Shown piece by piece: positions 31,926-40,417 of a DNA stretch of 40,514 nucleotides (position 1 is its first letter; the number at the start of each line of letters is the position of its first letter). This stretch comes from Desulfovibrio sp. OH1186_COT-070 (GTDB taxonomy: Bacteria; Desulfobacterota; Desulfovibrionia; Desulfovibrionales; Desulfovibrionaceae): assembly GCF_003860215.1 (NCBI RefSeq), contig NZ_RQYH01000020.1, positions 1 through 40,514 on the forward strand, given 5' to 3'. The notes beneath the pieces are model-generated. The model searched no databases, was not told the DNA's origin, and saw only the letters and a list, made by a program, of their open reading frames with translations. The translations under genes and the position numbers were made by a program.

Positions 31926-31963
31926 ACCTCGCGTGAATTCGGCGCACCTGCCAACGAAAAATG

Positions 31964-31984
31964 AAAAAGCCCGCCGAAGCGGGC
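31964..31984 (-). terminator. Rho-independent terminator after bamD
   Basis: On the minus strand GCCCGC, loop TTCG, GCGGGC is followed by TTTTTCATTTTT. The UUCG-type tetraloop makes the stem very stable. It ends the tsaD-trxA-trxB-bamD direction of transcription 19 bases after bamD. Confidence 0.92.
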
Positions 31985-32002
31985 CTGAATCATGACGCGT
32001 GG

Positions 32003-32734
32003 CTACAGCCAGCGGAACCATTGCTTCCAGGAACCCTGGCGCTTTTCGCGCACTTCCCGTCCCTGTTCCTCGCGGTAGTTGTGGTATGCGGCCAGGCTTT
32101 TTTCCTGCGCGTGCTCCGCCACCTGCGGCACATCGGGGAAAGTGGTCACGATGTACTCATAGCGACGCCAGGCAGGGCCATATTTTTTCATGTGCCAGAA
32201 CACATCGGCGATATACAGCTCGTGTTCGGCCATGAGCCTGCGGCAGGTGACCATGTGTTCTTCTGCGCTCTTGGCATAGGGGGAGTCGGGGTAGACCTGA
32301 CGGAGGCGGTTGAAATAGTCGTAGGCCTCCTGCAATTCCGTTGTTGCCCGGTCAATGGAGCGGAACTGCTTCATGAGCGACATGCCCGTCTGGTACAAGA
32401 CATAGGGAATCGCTTCGTGCCGCGGATGGAGCGATTCAAAGTCCTTGTAGGTCTCCGCAGCAAGCTCATACTCCGAATCAAGAAAGTAGGCATCGGCCAG
32501 CGAAAGCTCCGCATCGCGCGTGTACGGGCTGAAGGGATAGGTATCCCGCAGCTTGTTGTAGAGTTGCACCGCCCGCACGAAGTTCTTTTCGCTCATGGCA
32601 TCGTTGGCAGCCTCAAAGATTTCCTGTGCGGTATCTTCCGCTGGCGGCAAATAGATCATGTCAATGATGCCGCAGCCGGAAAACATGAAAAGACTTGCGC
32701 CGATCAAGAGTATGCGAAGCAGTTTTTTACGCAT
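32003..32734 (-). CDS. bamD: Outer-membrane assembly lipoprotein BamD
   Basis: BamD is the essential lipoprotein partner of BamA in outer-membrane protein insertion. The 243-residue product has a lipoprotein signal ([20 protein letters not shown] then C) and five TPR-like repeats: [60 protein letters not shown], and the typical [20 protein letters not shown]. Length and motif order fit the family. The start at ATG 32734 lies inside the end of trxB, overlapping it by eight bases, so the two are translationally linked. Confidence 0.93.
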   Translation of the reverse strand: MRKKLLRILLIGASLFMFSGCGIIDMIYLPPAEDTAQEIFEAANDAMSEKNFVRAVQLYNKLRDTYPFSPYTRDAELSLADAYFLDSEYELAAETYKDFESLHPRHEAIPYVLYQTGMSLMKQFRSIDRATTELQEAYDYFNRLRQVYPDSPYAKSAEEHMVTCRRLMAEHELYIADVFWHMKKYGPAWRRYEYIVTTFPDVPQVAEHAQEKSLAAYHNYREEQGREVREKRQGSWKQWFRWL

Positions 32735-33653
32735 GGAGCTGTTCCAGAAAAACAAAAGCGGCTTGGGCGGCCGTAGCGCCGTCACCGGCTGCAGTGATTA
32801 CCTGGCGGCAAAGCTTGGAGCGGATATCGCCAGCGGCAAAAATACCGGGAATGCTGGTGCGCATTTCCGTATCCGTCACGAGAAATCCTTGGGCATCACA
32901 GGCAATGCCGTCGGGCAGAAAGCCCGTGGCAGGTTCGCTGCCCACATAGACAAAAAGCCCGTCCACAGCCAGAACCCGCTCATCGTTGGTCTTCAGGTTT
33001 TTGACGGACAGGCCTGTCAACTGGTTGTCTCCGTGCAGACCTGTGATGACCGAACTGCGAACAAGCTCGATTTTTCCGGACAGATGCATGATCTTGTCCA
33101 GATATATCTTGTGCCCGCGAAATTCGTCACGTCGATGGATGAGGTAGAGTTTGTCCACCAGTTTGGCGAGATAGAGGGATTCCTCCAGAGCGGAGTTGCC
33201 ACCACCCACCACAGCGACAGTCTGATTGCGGAAAAAATTGCCGTCACACAGGGCACAGTAGGAAACCCCCCGTCCGCGCAGCCTGTCTTCACCCTCCAGG
33301 CCGAGTTGCCGGTGGCGTGCCCCCGTGCAGACAAGGACGACCTTTGCCGCATGTTCTTCTCCGCCCGCGCGGACGGAAAATTGGCCCGCATCCCCGGAAA
33401 CAGACTCCACCGTTACCGCGGATCTGTCCACGCCCAGCCCTTCAAGGTGGGCAGTGAACAGATCCGCCAGTTCATATCCCTTGATGCCTTGCGGGAATCC
33501 AGGATAATTTTCCAGGGCTTCCGTTTGCAATATCTGCCCGCCCGTCGCCATATGCTCCGTCAAAAGCACGGAACAACCGGATCGCGCCAGATACATGGCC
33601 GCGGTAATGCCGGCAGGCCCTCCGCCTATGACAACGGCATCATAGCCCTTCAT
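32727..33653 (-). CDS. trxB: Thioredoxin reductase
   Basis: TrxB reduces thioredoxin with NADPH. The 308-residue flavoprotein has the FAD site [17 protein letters not shown] (10-26), the redox pair C133/C136 in [11 protein letters not shown], the NADP site [19 protein letters not shown], and the closing FAD motif [20 protein letters not shown]. All functional residues are present. It overlaps trxA by four bases (ATGA) and bamD by eight, giving one operon of redox and envelope genes. Confidence 0.97.
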   Translation of the reverse strand: MKGYDAVVIGGGPAGITAAMYLARSGCSVLLTEHMATGGQILQTEALENYPGFPQGIKGYELADLFTAHLEGLGVDRSAVTVESVSGDAGQFSVRAGGEEHAAKVVLVCTGARHRQLGLEGEDRLRGRGVSYCALCDGNFFRNQTVAVVGGGNSALEESLYLAKLVDKLYLIHRRDEFRGHKIYLDKIMHLSGKIELVRSSVITGLHGDNQLTGLSVKNLKTNDERVLAVDGLFVYVGSEPATGFLPDGIACDAQGFLVTDTEMRTSIPGIFAAGDIRSKLCRQVITAAGDGATAAQAAFVFLEQLHA

Positions 33654-33973
33654 GCCAGAGCCTTGGTATCCAGAAGATCCTTCAGGGCGGCCTTGGTCAC
33701 AGCCCCGGTTATCTGCTCCACGGTTTCGCCGTTCTTGAAAAGAACCAGCGTGGGAATGGCGCGGATGCCGAACTTCGTGGGCGTAGCGGGATTTTCGTCC
33801 ACATTCATTTTCACAACCCGCACCTTGCCAGCGTATTCGGTGGCCAGTTCGTCAATCACAGGACCAACGGCGCGGCAGGGGCCGCACCAGGGAGCCCAGA
33901 AGTCAAGCAGTACCGGAAGATCCGATTTGAGGACAACGTTTTCAAAAGTGGCGTCAGTAACCTGCTCAGCCAT
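33650..33973 (-). CDS. trxA: Thioredoxin
   Basis: The 107-residue protein is a standard thioredoxin: [14 protein letters not shown] with C30 and C33, the cis-proline segment [14 protein letters not shown], and the usual helix at the end. AAGGAG precedes ATG 33973. It feeds electrons to ribonucleotide reductase and other targets and, via DsbD (also in this window), to the periplasm. The 121-base gap from tsaD contains a TTGACC hexamer that could be a -35, but no clear -10. Confidence 0.97.
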   Translation of the reverse strand: MAEQVTDATFENVVLKSDLPVLLDFWAPWCGPCRAVGPVIDELATEYAGKVRVVKMNVDENPATPTKFGIRAIPTLVLFKNGETVEQITGAVTKAALKDLLDTKALA

Positions 33974-34094
33974 AGCAATACTCCTTGCCTTTTCTTGTGG
34001 TCACGCGGAGCGTCATGCCCGCATTCCTGTGAACACGGTCAAAAGAGGACTGTACTCCTGCGTTTGAGGAGAGTAGATACCAATGGGACAACTG

Positions 34095-35192
34095 TCAAGA
34101 TACTCTCCGGCCCGGCGTGGCTTGCCTCACCATGTCATCGGGAACTTTTCGCCCTCTCGGGATGGTTTCCATGCTCAACGGATGCGAAAACCCCTCCCGT
34201 CCCAACAGCCACCCGGCATAGGCGATCATGGCGGCATTGTCTGTACACAGATGTGCTGGCGGAATGCACGCTGTCCCTCCCCGCTCGCGCATGAGATCGC
34301 CCATTCTCTGGCGCAGCAGCGAGTTGGCGGCAACCCCTCCGGCGAGAACCAGCGTCTTCAGATCAGAATTTCTGTCAAGGGCGCGCCGTGCCTTGGCGCA
34401 CAGTGTGTCGACCACCGCCAGAGAAAAAGACGCACAGCAGTCTCTCAGAGTCTGCATATTGTCTGCTGCGCCAGATTCCGCTTTTTCGCAAAGCGGCCCG
34501 GAAAGGGGGGGGGAGAGGACGGGATTCCGCGCCACATGGGCAGCGGCCGCTGTTTTCAGACCGCTGAAACTGAAGTCCAGATTGTCGTTATCCAGATACG
34601 GGCGCGGAAAAAGCCCCGGATCAGCCACCCCTTCCCGGGCCAGAGCGTCTATGGCGCGTCCGGCGGGATAGGGCAAGCCCAATATCTTGCCCAGCTTGTC
34701 AAAGGCTTCTCCAGCGGCATCGTCCAGCGTGCGGCCAATATCCACAAATTTCCAGGGAGATTCCATGCGGCAGAGATGCGTATGCCCGCCGGAAACCAGC
34801 ACCCCCAGCGCCGGAAACGACAACTCCCCCTCCAATCCCGCCGCCAGCAGATGCGCGTGCAGATGGTTGACCCCCAGAAAGCGCGCCCCCAGCCCCAGCG
34901 CCAAGCCTTTGGCAAAGGCCACTCCCACCAGCAGGCTGCCCAAAAGGCCGGGGCCGCGCGCCACAGCGACCAGGTCAATGGCAGCGGCAGTTTTGCCGCT
35001 GCGGGCCATCAGCTCGTCAAACAGCGGCCCGACATACCTGTAGTGCTCGCGGGAGGCCAGTTCCGGAACCACCCCCCCGAAAAGGGCGTGCATTTTTGCC
35101 TGGCTGGCCAGCACAGACGCCACAAGAACGCCATCTTCCACCAGAGCGAGGGCTGTTTCGTCACATGATGTTTCAATGCCGAGACAAAGCAT
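34095..35192 (-). CDS. tsaD: tRNA N6-adenosine threonylcarbamoyltransferase TsaD
   Basis: TsaD is the catalytic subunit that transfers threonylcarbamoyl to A37 of ANN-decoding tRNAs. The 365-residue product shows [47 protein letters not shown], the metal-binding NHLHAHLLA (H-x3-H), [11 protein letters not shown], and [15 protein letters not shown]. Length is usual for the family. The open frame runs further upstream, but homology starts at ATG 35192. It lies 98 bases after fbp on the same strand. Partner genes tsaB, tsaC and tsaE are not in the window. Confidence 0.96.
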   Translation of the reverse strand: MLCLGIETSCDETALALVEDGVLVASVLASQAKMHALFGGVVPELASREHYRYVGPLFDELMARSGKTAAAIDLVAVARGPGLLGSLLVGVAFAKGLALGLGARFLGVNHLHAHLLAAGLEGELSFPALGVLVSGGHTHLCRMESPWKFVDIGRTLDDAAGEAFDKLGKILGLPYPAGRAIDALAREGVADPGLFPRPYLDNDNLDFSFSGLKTAAAAHVARNPVLSPPLSGPLCEKAESGAADNMQTLRDCCASFSLAVVDTLCAKARRALDRNSDLKTLVLAGGVAANSLLRQRMGDLMRERGGTACIPPAHLCTDNAAMIAYAGWLLGREGFSHPLSMETIPRGRKVPDDMVRQATPGRRVS

Positions 35193-35290
35193 TTGCGCCA
35201 CATCATCCTTGCATCGGGGCAAAAGTCTTTTTCCCGCAGCCTGCGGCACAAAGCGGAAAAAATTGGCAGTACCGTCCCGGCTTTCGCCGA

Positions 35291-36295
35291 TTACCGGGCA
35301 TGGCCAGCGTACATTTTTTCCACAGCTTCCACATCCACAGGCGAACCGATGAACAGGGGGGTGCGGGCGTGCAGGTGGGAGGGAATGCGCTCAAGAATAC
35401 GGCCACGGCCGTCACTGGCCAGACCACCCGCCTGCTCCGCCAGAAAGGCGAGCGGGTTGGCTTCACACATGAGCCGCAATTTTCCCTCGGGTTTGCGCTT
35501 GTCCGGAGGGTACATGTAGATGCCGCCGCTGAGCAGCGTCCGGTGAAAATCGGCAACCAGGGCGCCCACATAGCGGGCCGAGTAATTTTCTCCCCCAGGG
35601 GTCTTGCAGGTGTGAAACCACTCCACGGCCTCCCGCGTTGGCGCGTCCCAGTTTTCCCTGTTGCCTTCGTTGACGGAATAAATGCTGCCCTGCCGGGGAA
35701 TGCGCATGTCGGGATGCGACAACAGAAACTCGCCCACGCCGGGGTCAAGGGTAAAGCCGTGCACGCCCTGTCCCGTGCTGAGCACCAGCATGGTGGAAGG
35801 ACCGTACAAAATATACCCCGCACCCACCTGCCGGGTTCCCGGTTGCAGAACTTCCTGAATGTCCACATCCCCGCTCCGCCCCTCCGGGCGGCGCAGAATG
35901 GAAAAAATGGTACCCACATTGATGTTCACGTCAATATTGGACGATCCGTCCAGGGGGTCAAAAATAAGAATGTAGTCACCGCGCGGAAATTCCGGGCTGA
36001 CGCGGATCAGGTCAACCTCTTCCTCCGAGCTCATGGCGCACAGGGCGCCGCACCGCTCCATGCGGTATTTCATGATCCGGTTGGCAATGGCGTCCAGTTT
36101 CTGCACATTCTCGCCCTGCACGTTCACCTCGCCGGTTCCCCCCAGAATATCCAGCAGGCCGGCCTTGTTGATCCGGCGGGAAATGCTTTTCCCGGAAAGA
36201 ATGAGGTCGTGCAGGAGTCCCGTGAACTGTCCCGTGGCCTGGGGGGTGCGCTTTTGATGCAAAAGCAGATGTTCCGTTACCGTAACGTCTGTCAT
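35291..36295 (-). CDS. fbp: Fructose-1,6-bisphosphatase, class I
   Basis: Fbp hydrolyses fructose 1,6-bisphosphate in gluconeogenesis. The 334-residue protein has the class I metal motif [20 protein letters not shown], the upstream metal ligand in [18 protein letters not shown], the sugar-binding [20 protein letters not shown] and [20 protein letters not shown]. All active-site blocks are present. With pfkA and tpiA nearby, both directions of the fructose 6-phosphate to triose phosphate segment are encoded in this window. Confidence 0.96.
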   Translation of the reverse strand: MTDVTVTEHLLLHQKRTPQATGQFTGLLHDLILSGKSISRRINKAGLLDILGGTGEVNVQGENVQKLDAIANRIMKYRMERCGALCAMSSEEEVDLIRVSPEFPRGDYILIFDPLDGSSNIDVNINVGTIFSILRRPEGRSGDVDIQEVLQPGTRQVGAGYILYGPSTMLVLSTGQGVHGFTLDPGVGEFLLSHPDMRIPRQGSIYSVNEGNRENWDAPTREAVEWFHTCKTPGGENYSARYVGALVADFHRTLLSGGIYMYPPDKRKPEGKLRLMCEANPLAFLAEQAGGLASDGRGRILERIPSHLHARTPLFIGSPVDVEAVEKMYAGHAR

Positions 36296-36327
36296 GGCGG
36301 ACTCCTTGCGATTTGAGCCTGTCCCGC

Positions 36328-36360
36328 AAAAAACCCGCGCCGCCGAAAAAGCGGCGCGGG
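36328..36360 (-). terminator. Rho-independent terminator after the Cache-like lipoprotein gene
   Basis: On the minus strand CCCGCGCCGC, loop TTTTTCG, GCGGCGCGGG is followed by TTTTTT. The stem is a perfect 10 bp. It lies between the lipoprotein gene and fbp, so fbp needs its own promoter or readthrough. Confidence 0.92.
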
Positions 36361-36367
36361 CATCACA

Positions 36368-37849
36368 TCAGTCTCTCGGCCCGAAGGGGCTGGGACGCCC
36401 ATCGGGCAATGTGGCTGGCGGCTCTGGCGCGGGTGCAGATTCCCCGGCCATATCACTGGCGGCCTTTTCTCTGGCCGCGCCGCTTTCCGGAGTATCTCCG
36501 GACGGTTTCGGAGTTTCTTCTCCGGGGCCAAAGGGGCTGGGACGCCCGCCGGGCAGCGTGCCCAGGGCCGGGGTATTTTCAACATCCTGACCACGGTCAG
36601 CATCCGGAATCGGCCCTCTTTCCCCGGCAGGAGCGCTGGAAGCGCTGTCGTCACGCGGTCCGAAAGGACTGGGACGCCCGCCGGGCAGCACGGGCATGTC
36701 CGGATCTTCCGGCAGGCTCAAGCCTGTCGGCGGTGTGGCCCTTTCTCTTTTGGGGGAGCTTGCCGGCCGCGCAACGCGCCGCGCGGGCACGTTTTCACCT
36801 TCCAGTCGCCGTTCGGGCGTTCCGGCTTTTTCTCCCCTGCCCTCGCGCAGGAGCACACTGTCCCGGCTACCGGGCCGGATCTCGTGCGCCGGGCCGGACG
36901 CCCGAACCATCGGGGCTTCCCCGGCCGGAGCAGAACTGTCCGGCATGTCCAGGCCCAAAGCAGTCATATCGGGTTTTGGCGCACGCTCCGGCTGCGGAGG
37001 CGGCGGCAGCTTTTCGCGCTCTGCGGGGAAAAAGGCAAGCCCCTGCGCCACATCCCCGCTTCCTTCGGGGAAGCTTCCCGACTGGGGCACCGCGAAAACC
37101 AGCGGCAGATTGCCCAGATACCGCACAAGGTAGTAAAAGGTGCCCGCAGCATTGGTGCACGTTCCGGACGAACTCTTGAGCACCGTTTCTTCCCAGTTGA
37201 CTCCGGCCAGCGGCGTGGACGCAAAATCGTACTTGCCGGGCCAGAGAAGGGCGTACGGAGACAGGATGACAATATCTTCCGGCGTGCGGGAGTACTGCAT
37301 GAGGGTGCGCATGTCAAAATGCGCGACCACAACCCCCAGAAAATCCACCCCATCGTACAGGGGGGATGCCAAAAGCACTTCCGGCCCCAGAGGCGTATTT
37401 TGCGCATCCGCGCGCAGGGCGCGGGTGCTCTGCTTTTTGTCTTCATACAGCAGGGGGATGAAATCCAGCTGCTTGAGTGAACCGGCAGGCTCCTGCCCGA
37501 GGATCGTCCCGTCGTACTTGACTCCGGCAAAACCGCTCAACCAGGGAAACGAACCAAGAAAACCGGAAACCCATTCCTGGGTCGGGGGCTTGTCCGCATT
37601 GAGCATGGCCCGCTCGAGTCGACCAAGTTCCACATCAATGCCCATCATGCCGTGCGTCAGGGCAAACCCCTGCGGAGAAAGATTGCCCTTTTCCTCAAAA
37701 TCCACACTGGCCGGAGGGCTGACATAGGTATTCCACAATTCCTTGGTGCCCTTCCAGACGTTCTTGGTCGGCTGGTACGAACTGCAGCCCGCTGTCAGGA
37801 CAACGCACAACATCAGGGAAGACAAAAACCGCACGCATGATTTTACCAC
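36368..37849 (-). CDS. Putative lipoprotein with a Cache-like sensor region and a triplicated C-terminal motif
   Basis: The 493-residue protein has a lipoprotein signal (LSSLMLCVVLTAG then C, S, S). Residues about 60-265 resemble an extracytoplasmic Cache/PAS-like sensor: LERAMLNADKPPTQEWVSGF, FAGVKYDGTILGQE, GPEVLLASPLYDGVDFLGVV and HFDMRTLMQYS. There is no membrane helix or output domain after it. The second half is proline-rich and disordered and repeats LPGGRPSPFGPRD three times: 388-400, 432-444 (ends GE) and 481-493 (LPDG variant), the last forming the exact C-terminus. Function is unknown; a lipid-anchored periplasmic ligand-binding protein is likely. Flanked by terminators on both sides, it is probably its own transcription unit. 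Confidence 0.8.
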   Translation of the reverse strand: MVKSCVRFLSSLMLCVVLTAGCSSYQPTKNVWKGTKELWNTYVSPPASVDFEEKGNLSPQGFALTHGMMGIDVELGRLERAMLNADKPPTQEWVSGFLGSFPWLSGFAGVKYDGTILGQEPAGSLKQLDFIPLLYEDKKQSTRALRADAQNTPLGPEVLLASPLYDGVDFLGVVVAHFDMRTLMQYSRTPEDIVILSPYALLWPGKYDFASTPLAGVNWEETVLKSSSGTCTNAAGTFYYLVRYLGNLPLVFAVPQSGSFPEGSGDVAQGLAFFPAEREKLPPPPQPERAPKPDMTALGLDMPDSSAPAGEAPMVRASGPAHEIRPGSRDSVLLREGRGEKAGTPERRLEGENVPARRVARPASSPKRERATPPTGLSLPEDPDMPVLPGGRPSPFGPRDDSASSAPAGERGPIPDADRGQDVENTPALGTLPGGRPSPFGPGEETPKPSGDTPESGAAREKAASDMAGESAPAPEPPATLPDGRPSPFGPRD

Positions 37850-37866
37850 TACACATCTCCCTCACG

Positions 37867-37903
37867 AAAAAAGCGCAGCCACAGACTGTCCGACAGGCCG
37901 CGC
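37867..37903 (-). terminator. Rho-independent terminator after the TPR gene
   Basis: On the minus strand a GCGC...GCGC stem with an inner CTGTC/GACAG hairpin is followed by TTTTTT (plus-strand A at 37867-37872). It lies 10 bases after the TPR gene stop and ends the pgsA-to-TPR operon. Confidence 0.8.
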
Positions 37904-37913
37904 AAAAAAATCC

Positions 37914-38837
37914 TTATGTCTGTGCCCTGGCTTCCACCCGTTCGGCCAGTGCCTCCAGCATGCTGATGAGCTTGTCCTTGCCGCTTGACGATGCCTGAAA
38001 GGGATCCGGGGCCTGCTCGTCCGCAGAGTTGCCCAGGCGGGCGTTCAGCGTCGTGATGCGTTGACGCAGATCCGCATTTTCACCGGGATCCACCGCCGCT
38101 GCTGCCAACTCATGATAAATATCCAGAGCGCCCCGAATGTCGCCCTGCTCCGCCAGGACTTCCGCCATGGAGCGGGTACGCAGGGAGAAATTTTCTTCCC
38201 CCTCATCCCCTTCTGCAGATCCTTCCCCGTCGTCCCCGGCAGCCTCCGGCACAACAATGGCTGCGGGCGGAAAAATTTCTTCCTCCTCCGCGCATTCCAT
38301 GCCGCCTGCTGCTCCCTCGGCTTCCGCAAACGGCGCTGCGGGAAAGGCGTCGTCCGACAGGAGGGGCACGGCATCGGTCTGCATTTCTTCAGGCGCTGGG
38401 CACGGTTCCGGAGACAGCGCTGGCGAAGGCGGCATGCTGGCCGCAATGCCCCGCTCAAGAACCTCGTGCAAGGCAACAGGCCCGCGCGAAAAACTCAATG
38501 CCAGAAAGCGCAGAACTGCCGCAGCGTCCGGGGAGAGGCCGGAGGCATTCAGGCAGGCAGCCCATGCCTGCCAGAATCCGGCATAGGAGGCAAACATGGT
38601 TCCCAACCGGGCGACCTGCGCATCGCAGGCCTCCCGACGCCCCAAGCGGTACAGAATGTCAATGAGAAAAAGACGGGCTTCCAGAAATTCTTCGTGACGC
38701 ACAAGCCCTTGCTCCAGAACGGAAATTGCCTCGTCTTCCCTGTGCTCTTCAACCAGAAGCCTGGCCAGTGGAAAAAAAATCTTGGAAGCGGGCTCCAGGC
38801 TCAGAACCTCTTTGTACCATTCAATTTTTTCCGTCAT
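37914..38837 (-). CDS. TPR-repeat protein of unknown function
   Basis: The 307-residue cytoplasmic protein has N-terminal tetratricopeptide-like helices: EKIEWYKEVLSLEPASKIFF, LARLLVEEHREDEAISVLEQ, GLVRHEEFLEARLFLIDILY. The central part (about 130-220) is acidic and low-complexity, and one more TPR-like unit near 228-250 (AEVLAEQGDIRGALDIYHEL) lies before a short C-terminal helix. Such proteins are scaffolds; no partner can be named, but four-base overlap (ATGA) with ftsB suggests a link to division. A terminator follows. Confidence 0.82.
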   Translation of the reverse strand: MTEKIEWYKEVLSLEPASKIFFPLARLLVEEHREDEAISVLEQGLVRHEEFLEARLFLIDILYRLGRREACDAQVARLGTMFASYAGFWQAWAACLNASGLSPDAAAVLRFLALSFSRGPVALHEVLERGIAASMPPSPALSPEPCPAPEEMQTDAVPLLSDDAFPAAPFAEAEGAAGGMECAEEEEIFPPAAIVVPEAAGDDGEGSAEGDEGEENFSLRTRSMAEVLAEQGDIRGALDIYHELAAAAVDPGENADLRQRITTLNARLGNSADEQAPDPFQASSSGKDKLISMLEALAERVEARAQT

Positions 38838-39145
38838 AGATCAGGGCTCCCAACGGGTTTTGCCGTAGTGCCAAAAAGATACAGGATTTCATTGTCCCGT
38901 ACATAGTGCAGACGCTGACGAATGACCCTTTCCATATACCGACTGTCCGACTGCAAGAGCCGGATTTCGCGGCTCAAGGCCAGATTGTCCCTGTCAAGGT
39001 CGGCAATTTCCTTTTCAAGCCCGGCATGCTGGGCCTTGAGCGTGCGGTACTCCACAAGGCCGGTGGGCCCCCAGACCATCCGCCCGAAAAGAACCACGTT
39101 GATGAGCGCCACAACAATGAGCAGAAGAGATCGCCAGAACATCAC
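38834..39145 (-). CDS. ftsB: Septum formation initiator FtsB/DivIC-like protein
   Basis: The 103-residue protein has one N-terminal membrane helix (FWRSLLLIVVALINVVLFGR) followed by a coiled coil (YRTLKAQHAGLEKEIADLDR, DNLALSREIRLLQSDSRYME) and the conserved RQRLHYVRDNEILYLF, the typical DivIC/FtsB pattern. FtsB bridges FtsL and FtsQ in the divisome. It overlaps the genes on both sides by four bases. ftsL is not adjacent. Confidence 0.88.
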   Translation of the reverse strand: MMFWRSLLLIVVALINVVLFGRMVWGPTGLVEYRTLKAQHAGLEKEIADLDRDNLALSREIRLLQSDSRYMERVIRQRLHYVRDNEILYLFGTTAKPVGSPDL

Positions 39146-39396
39146 TGCAACAATCTCTTGGGGCAGACATTCTCTTTGCGGACAACCCGCAGTTCTGCCA
39201 GAAAGGTGTCGGTGGCGCTTTCCATCCGGCGCACATCGTCCTCGTGCAGCGCCATCCGTTCAACCTGCGCCAGATACCCCTCAAGGGCGCGCATTTCCGG
39301 GGCAAAATGCCTGCGCCCGTCGTGGGAGATTTCTTCCGGCTCCAGTTCCAGAATGGTCTGGATACAGTTTTTGAGGCGAATCTGCAGGGCATTCAT
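39142..39396 (-). CDS. Small helical protein of unknown function between pgsA and ftsB
   Basis: The 84-residue product is charged and helical (MNALQIRLKNCIQTILELEP, EMRALEGYLAQVERMALHED, DVRRMESATDTFLAELRVVR) and has no signal or membrane helix. It overlaps pgsA at its start and ftsB at its end by four bases each, so it is translated with them and is a real gene. I recognise no family; the position points to division or lipid synthesis. Confidence 0.8.
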   Translation of the reverse strand: MNALQIRLKNCIQTILELEPEEISHDGRRHFAPEMRALEGYLAQVERMALHEDDVRRMESATDTFLAELRVVRKENVCPKRLLQ

Positions 39397-39962
39397 GGCG
39401 CATTTCCACCGGCAGGGCGTGTGCTGCCATAAAAATCATAACAATATCTGCCGCCGGAGAAAAGCGCGAGCAACAGGGCAAGATAGAGCAGCACTTCCCC
39501 CAGAAGACGCAGATCCATCCCCCACAGCGGATAGTGCAGCATCAGGGGAACCACGGCGAACATCTGCAAAACGGTCTTTGCCTTGCCCACCCTGTCGGCG
39601 GCCAGCACAATGCCCTCGTCCATGGCAATGGCCCTGAGGCCGGTGACCACCAGCTCGCGGCAGACAATCACAATAACCACCCAGGCCGGTGCCCAGCCCA
39701 GCTTGACGAGCATGATGAGCACGGAACAGATGAGCACCTTGTCCGCCAAAGGATCAAGAAACTTGCCCATGCTGGTGACCGTATTGGAGCGCCGGGCAAC
39801 ATACCCGTCCGCCCAGTCCGTGACAGAAGCAAAAATGAAGGCCAGCGCCGCCAGCACACAGGTGACCGGCCCCTCAAAGTACAGCAGCAGAACCACCAGA
39901 GGAGTCATCAGGATGCGCAAAAGCGTCAATTTGTTCGCAAGATTCCACATCGTTTCGATCAT
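39393..39962 (-). CDS. pgsA: CDP-diacylglycerol--glycerol-3-phosphate 3-phosphatidyltransferase
   Basis: PgsA makes phosphatidylglycerol phosphate, the first step to PG and cardiolipin, in the inner membrane. The 189-residue protein has several membrane helices and the complete CDP-alcohol phosphotransferase motif: D49, D52-G53, A56-R57, G66, D70 and D74, in DWADGYVARR and GKFLDPLADK. NLANKLTLLRI opens the family domain. I start at ATG 39962 (AAGG five bases upstream); an in-frame ATG at 40013 would add 17 basic residues without a ribosome site. It heads a four-gene operon with ATGA overlaps. Confidence 0.93.
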   Translation of the reverse strand: MIETMWNLANKLTLLRILMTPLVVLLLYFEGPVTCVLAALAFIFASVTDWADGYVARRSNTVTSMGKFLDPLADKVLICSVLIMLVKLGWAPAWVVIVIVCRELVVTGLRAIAMDEGIVLAADRVGKAKTVLQMFAVVPLMLHYPLWGMDLRLLGEVLLYLALLLALFSGGRYCYDFYGSTRPAGGNAP

Positions 39963-40064
39963 CTGGCCTTGTTTTTTCAATCTGCGTAACACATATTTTT
40001 GTTTGCCTATCATAAAAGAAAAAGAGAGAAAAGAAGAAAATCATGAAGTTCCGTAACGAGCGTC

Positions 40065-40417
40065 TAGATAGTGTCATCAAATTGTTGTTGCCCACAATGA
40101 GATGCACCTGATTTGCACGGCGGCAAGGAAGGAAAGGCTTCGTTTTGCGTAGCGCGTAGCGATGCCGCGCCATCTCTTGAGGTAAGGAAAGGCATTCTCG
40201 ACCAAGTGGCGTACACGGTATAGAGCTTTGTCATAGTCCCGCTGCTCCTTGCGATTTTTTCCGGGTGGGATGACGGGCTGACAGCCGGACTCAACAACCT
40301 TGTCTATAATTTGAATTACTACAGGTGACTCAAATCCAAAATCCCCTTGTGTGTAAGAGGTTGTGCAACATCTTCATACCACAACTCGCGAAAATTTTGG
40401 ACTTTTTTCTTACTCCT
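40065..40417 (-). mobile_element. IS5-family element, 3' part only
   Basis: The terminal repeat TAGATAGTGTCATCAAAT (40065-40082) matches 16 of 18 bases of the IS left end at 40418. On the minus strand a frame ending at TGA 40079-40077 reads VIQIIDKVVESGCQPVIPPG, then KNRKEQRDYDKALYRVRHLV, ENAFPYLKRWRGIATRYAKR and FLAAVQIRCISLW, the C-terminal catalytic part of an IS5 transposase with the final E of DDE in LVENAF. Homology stops near 40330; 40330-40417 is not recognisable as transposase. The start and first two catalytic residues are absent, so the copy is dead. A second IS copy begins at 40418. Confidence 0.82.

Noticed and set aside
31155..32021. N-terminal extension of the CDF transporter frame up to 32021
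   Set aside because: The extension is antisense to the GNAT gene and not homologous; a normal start with ribosome site lies at 31154, just before TM1.
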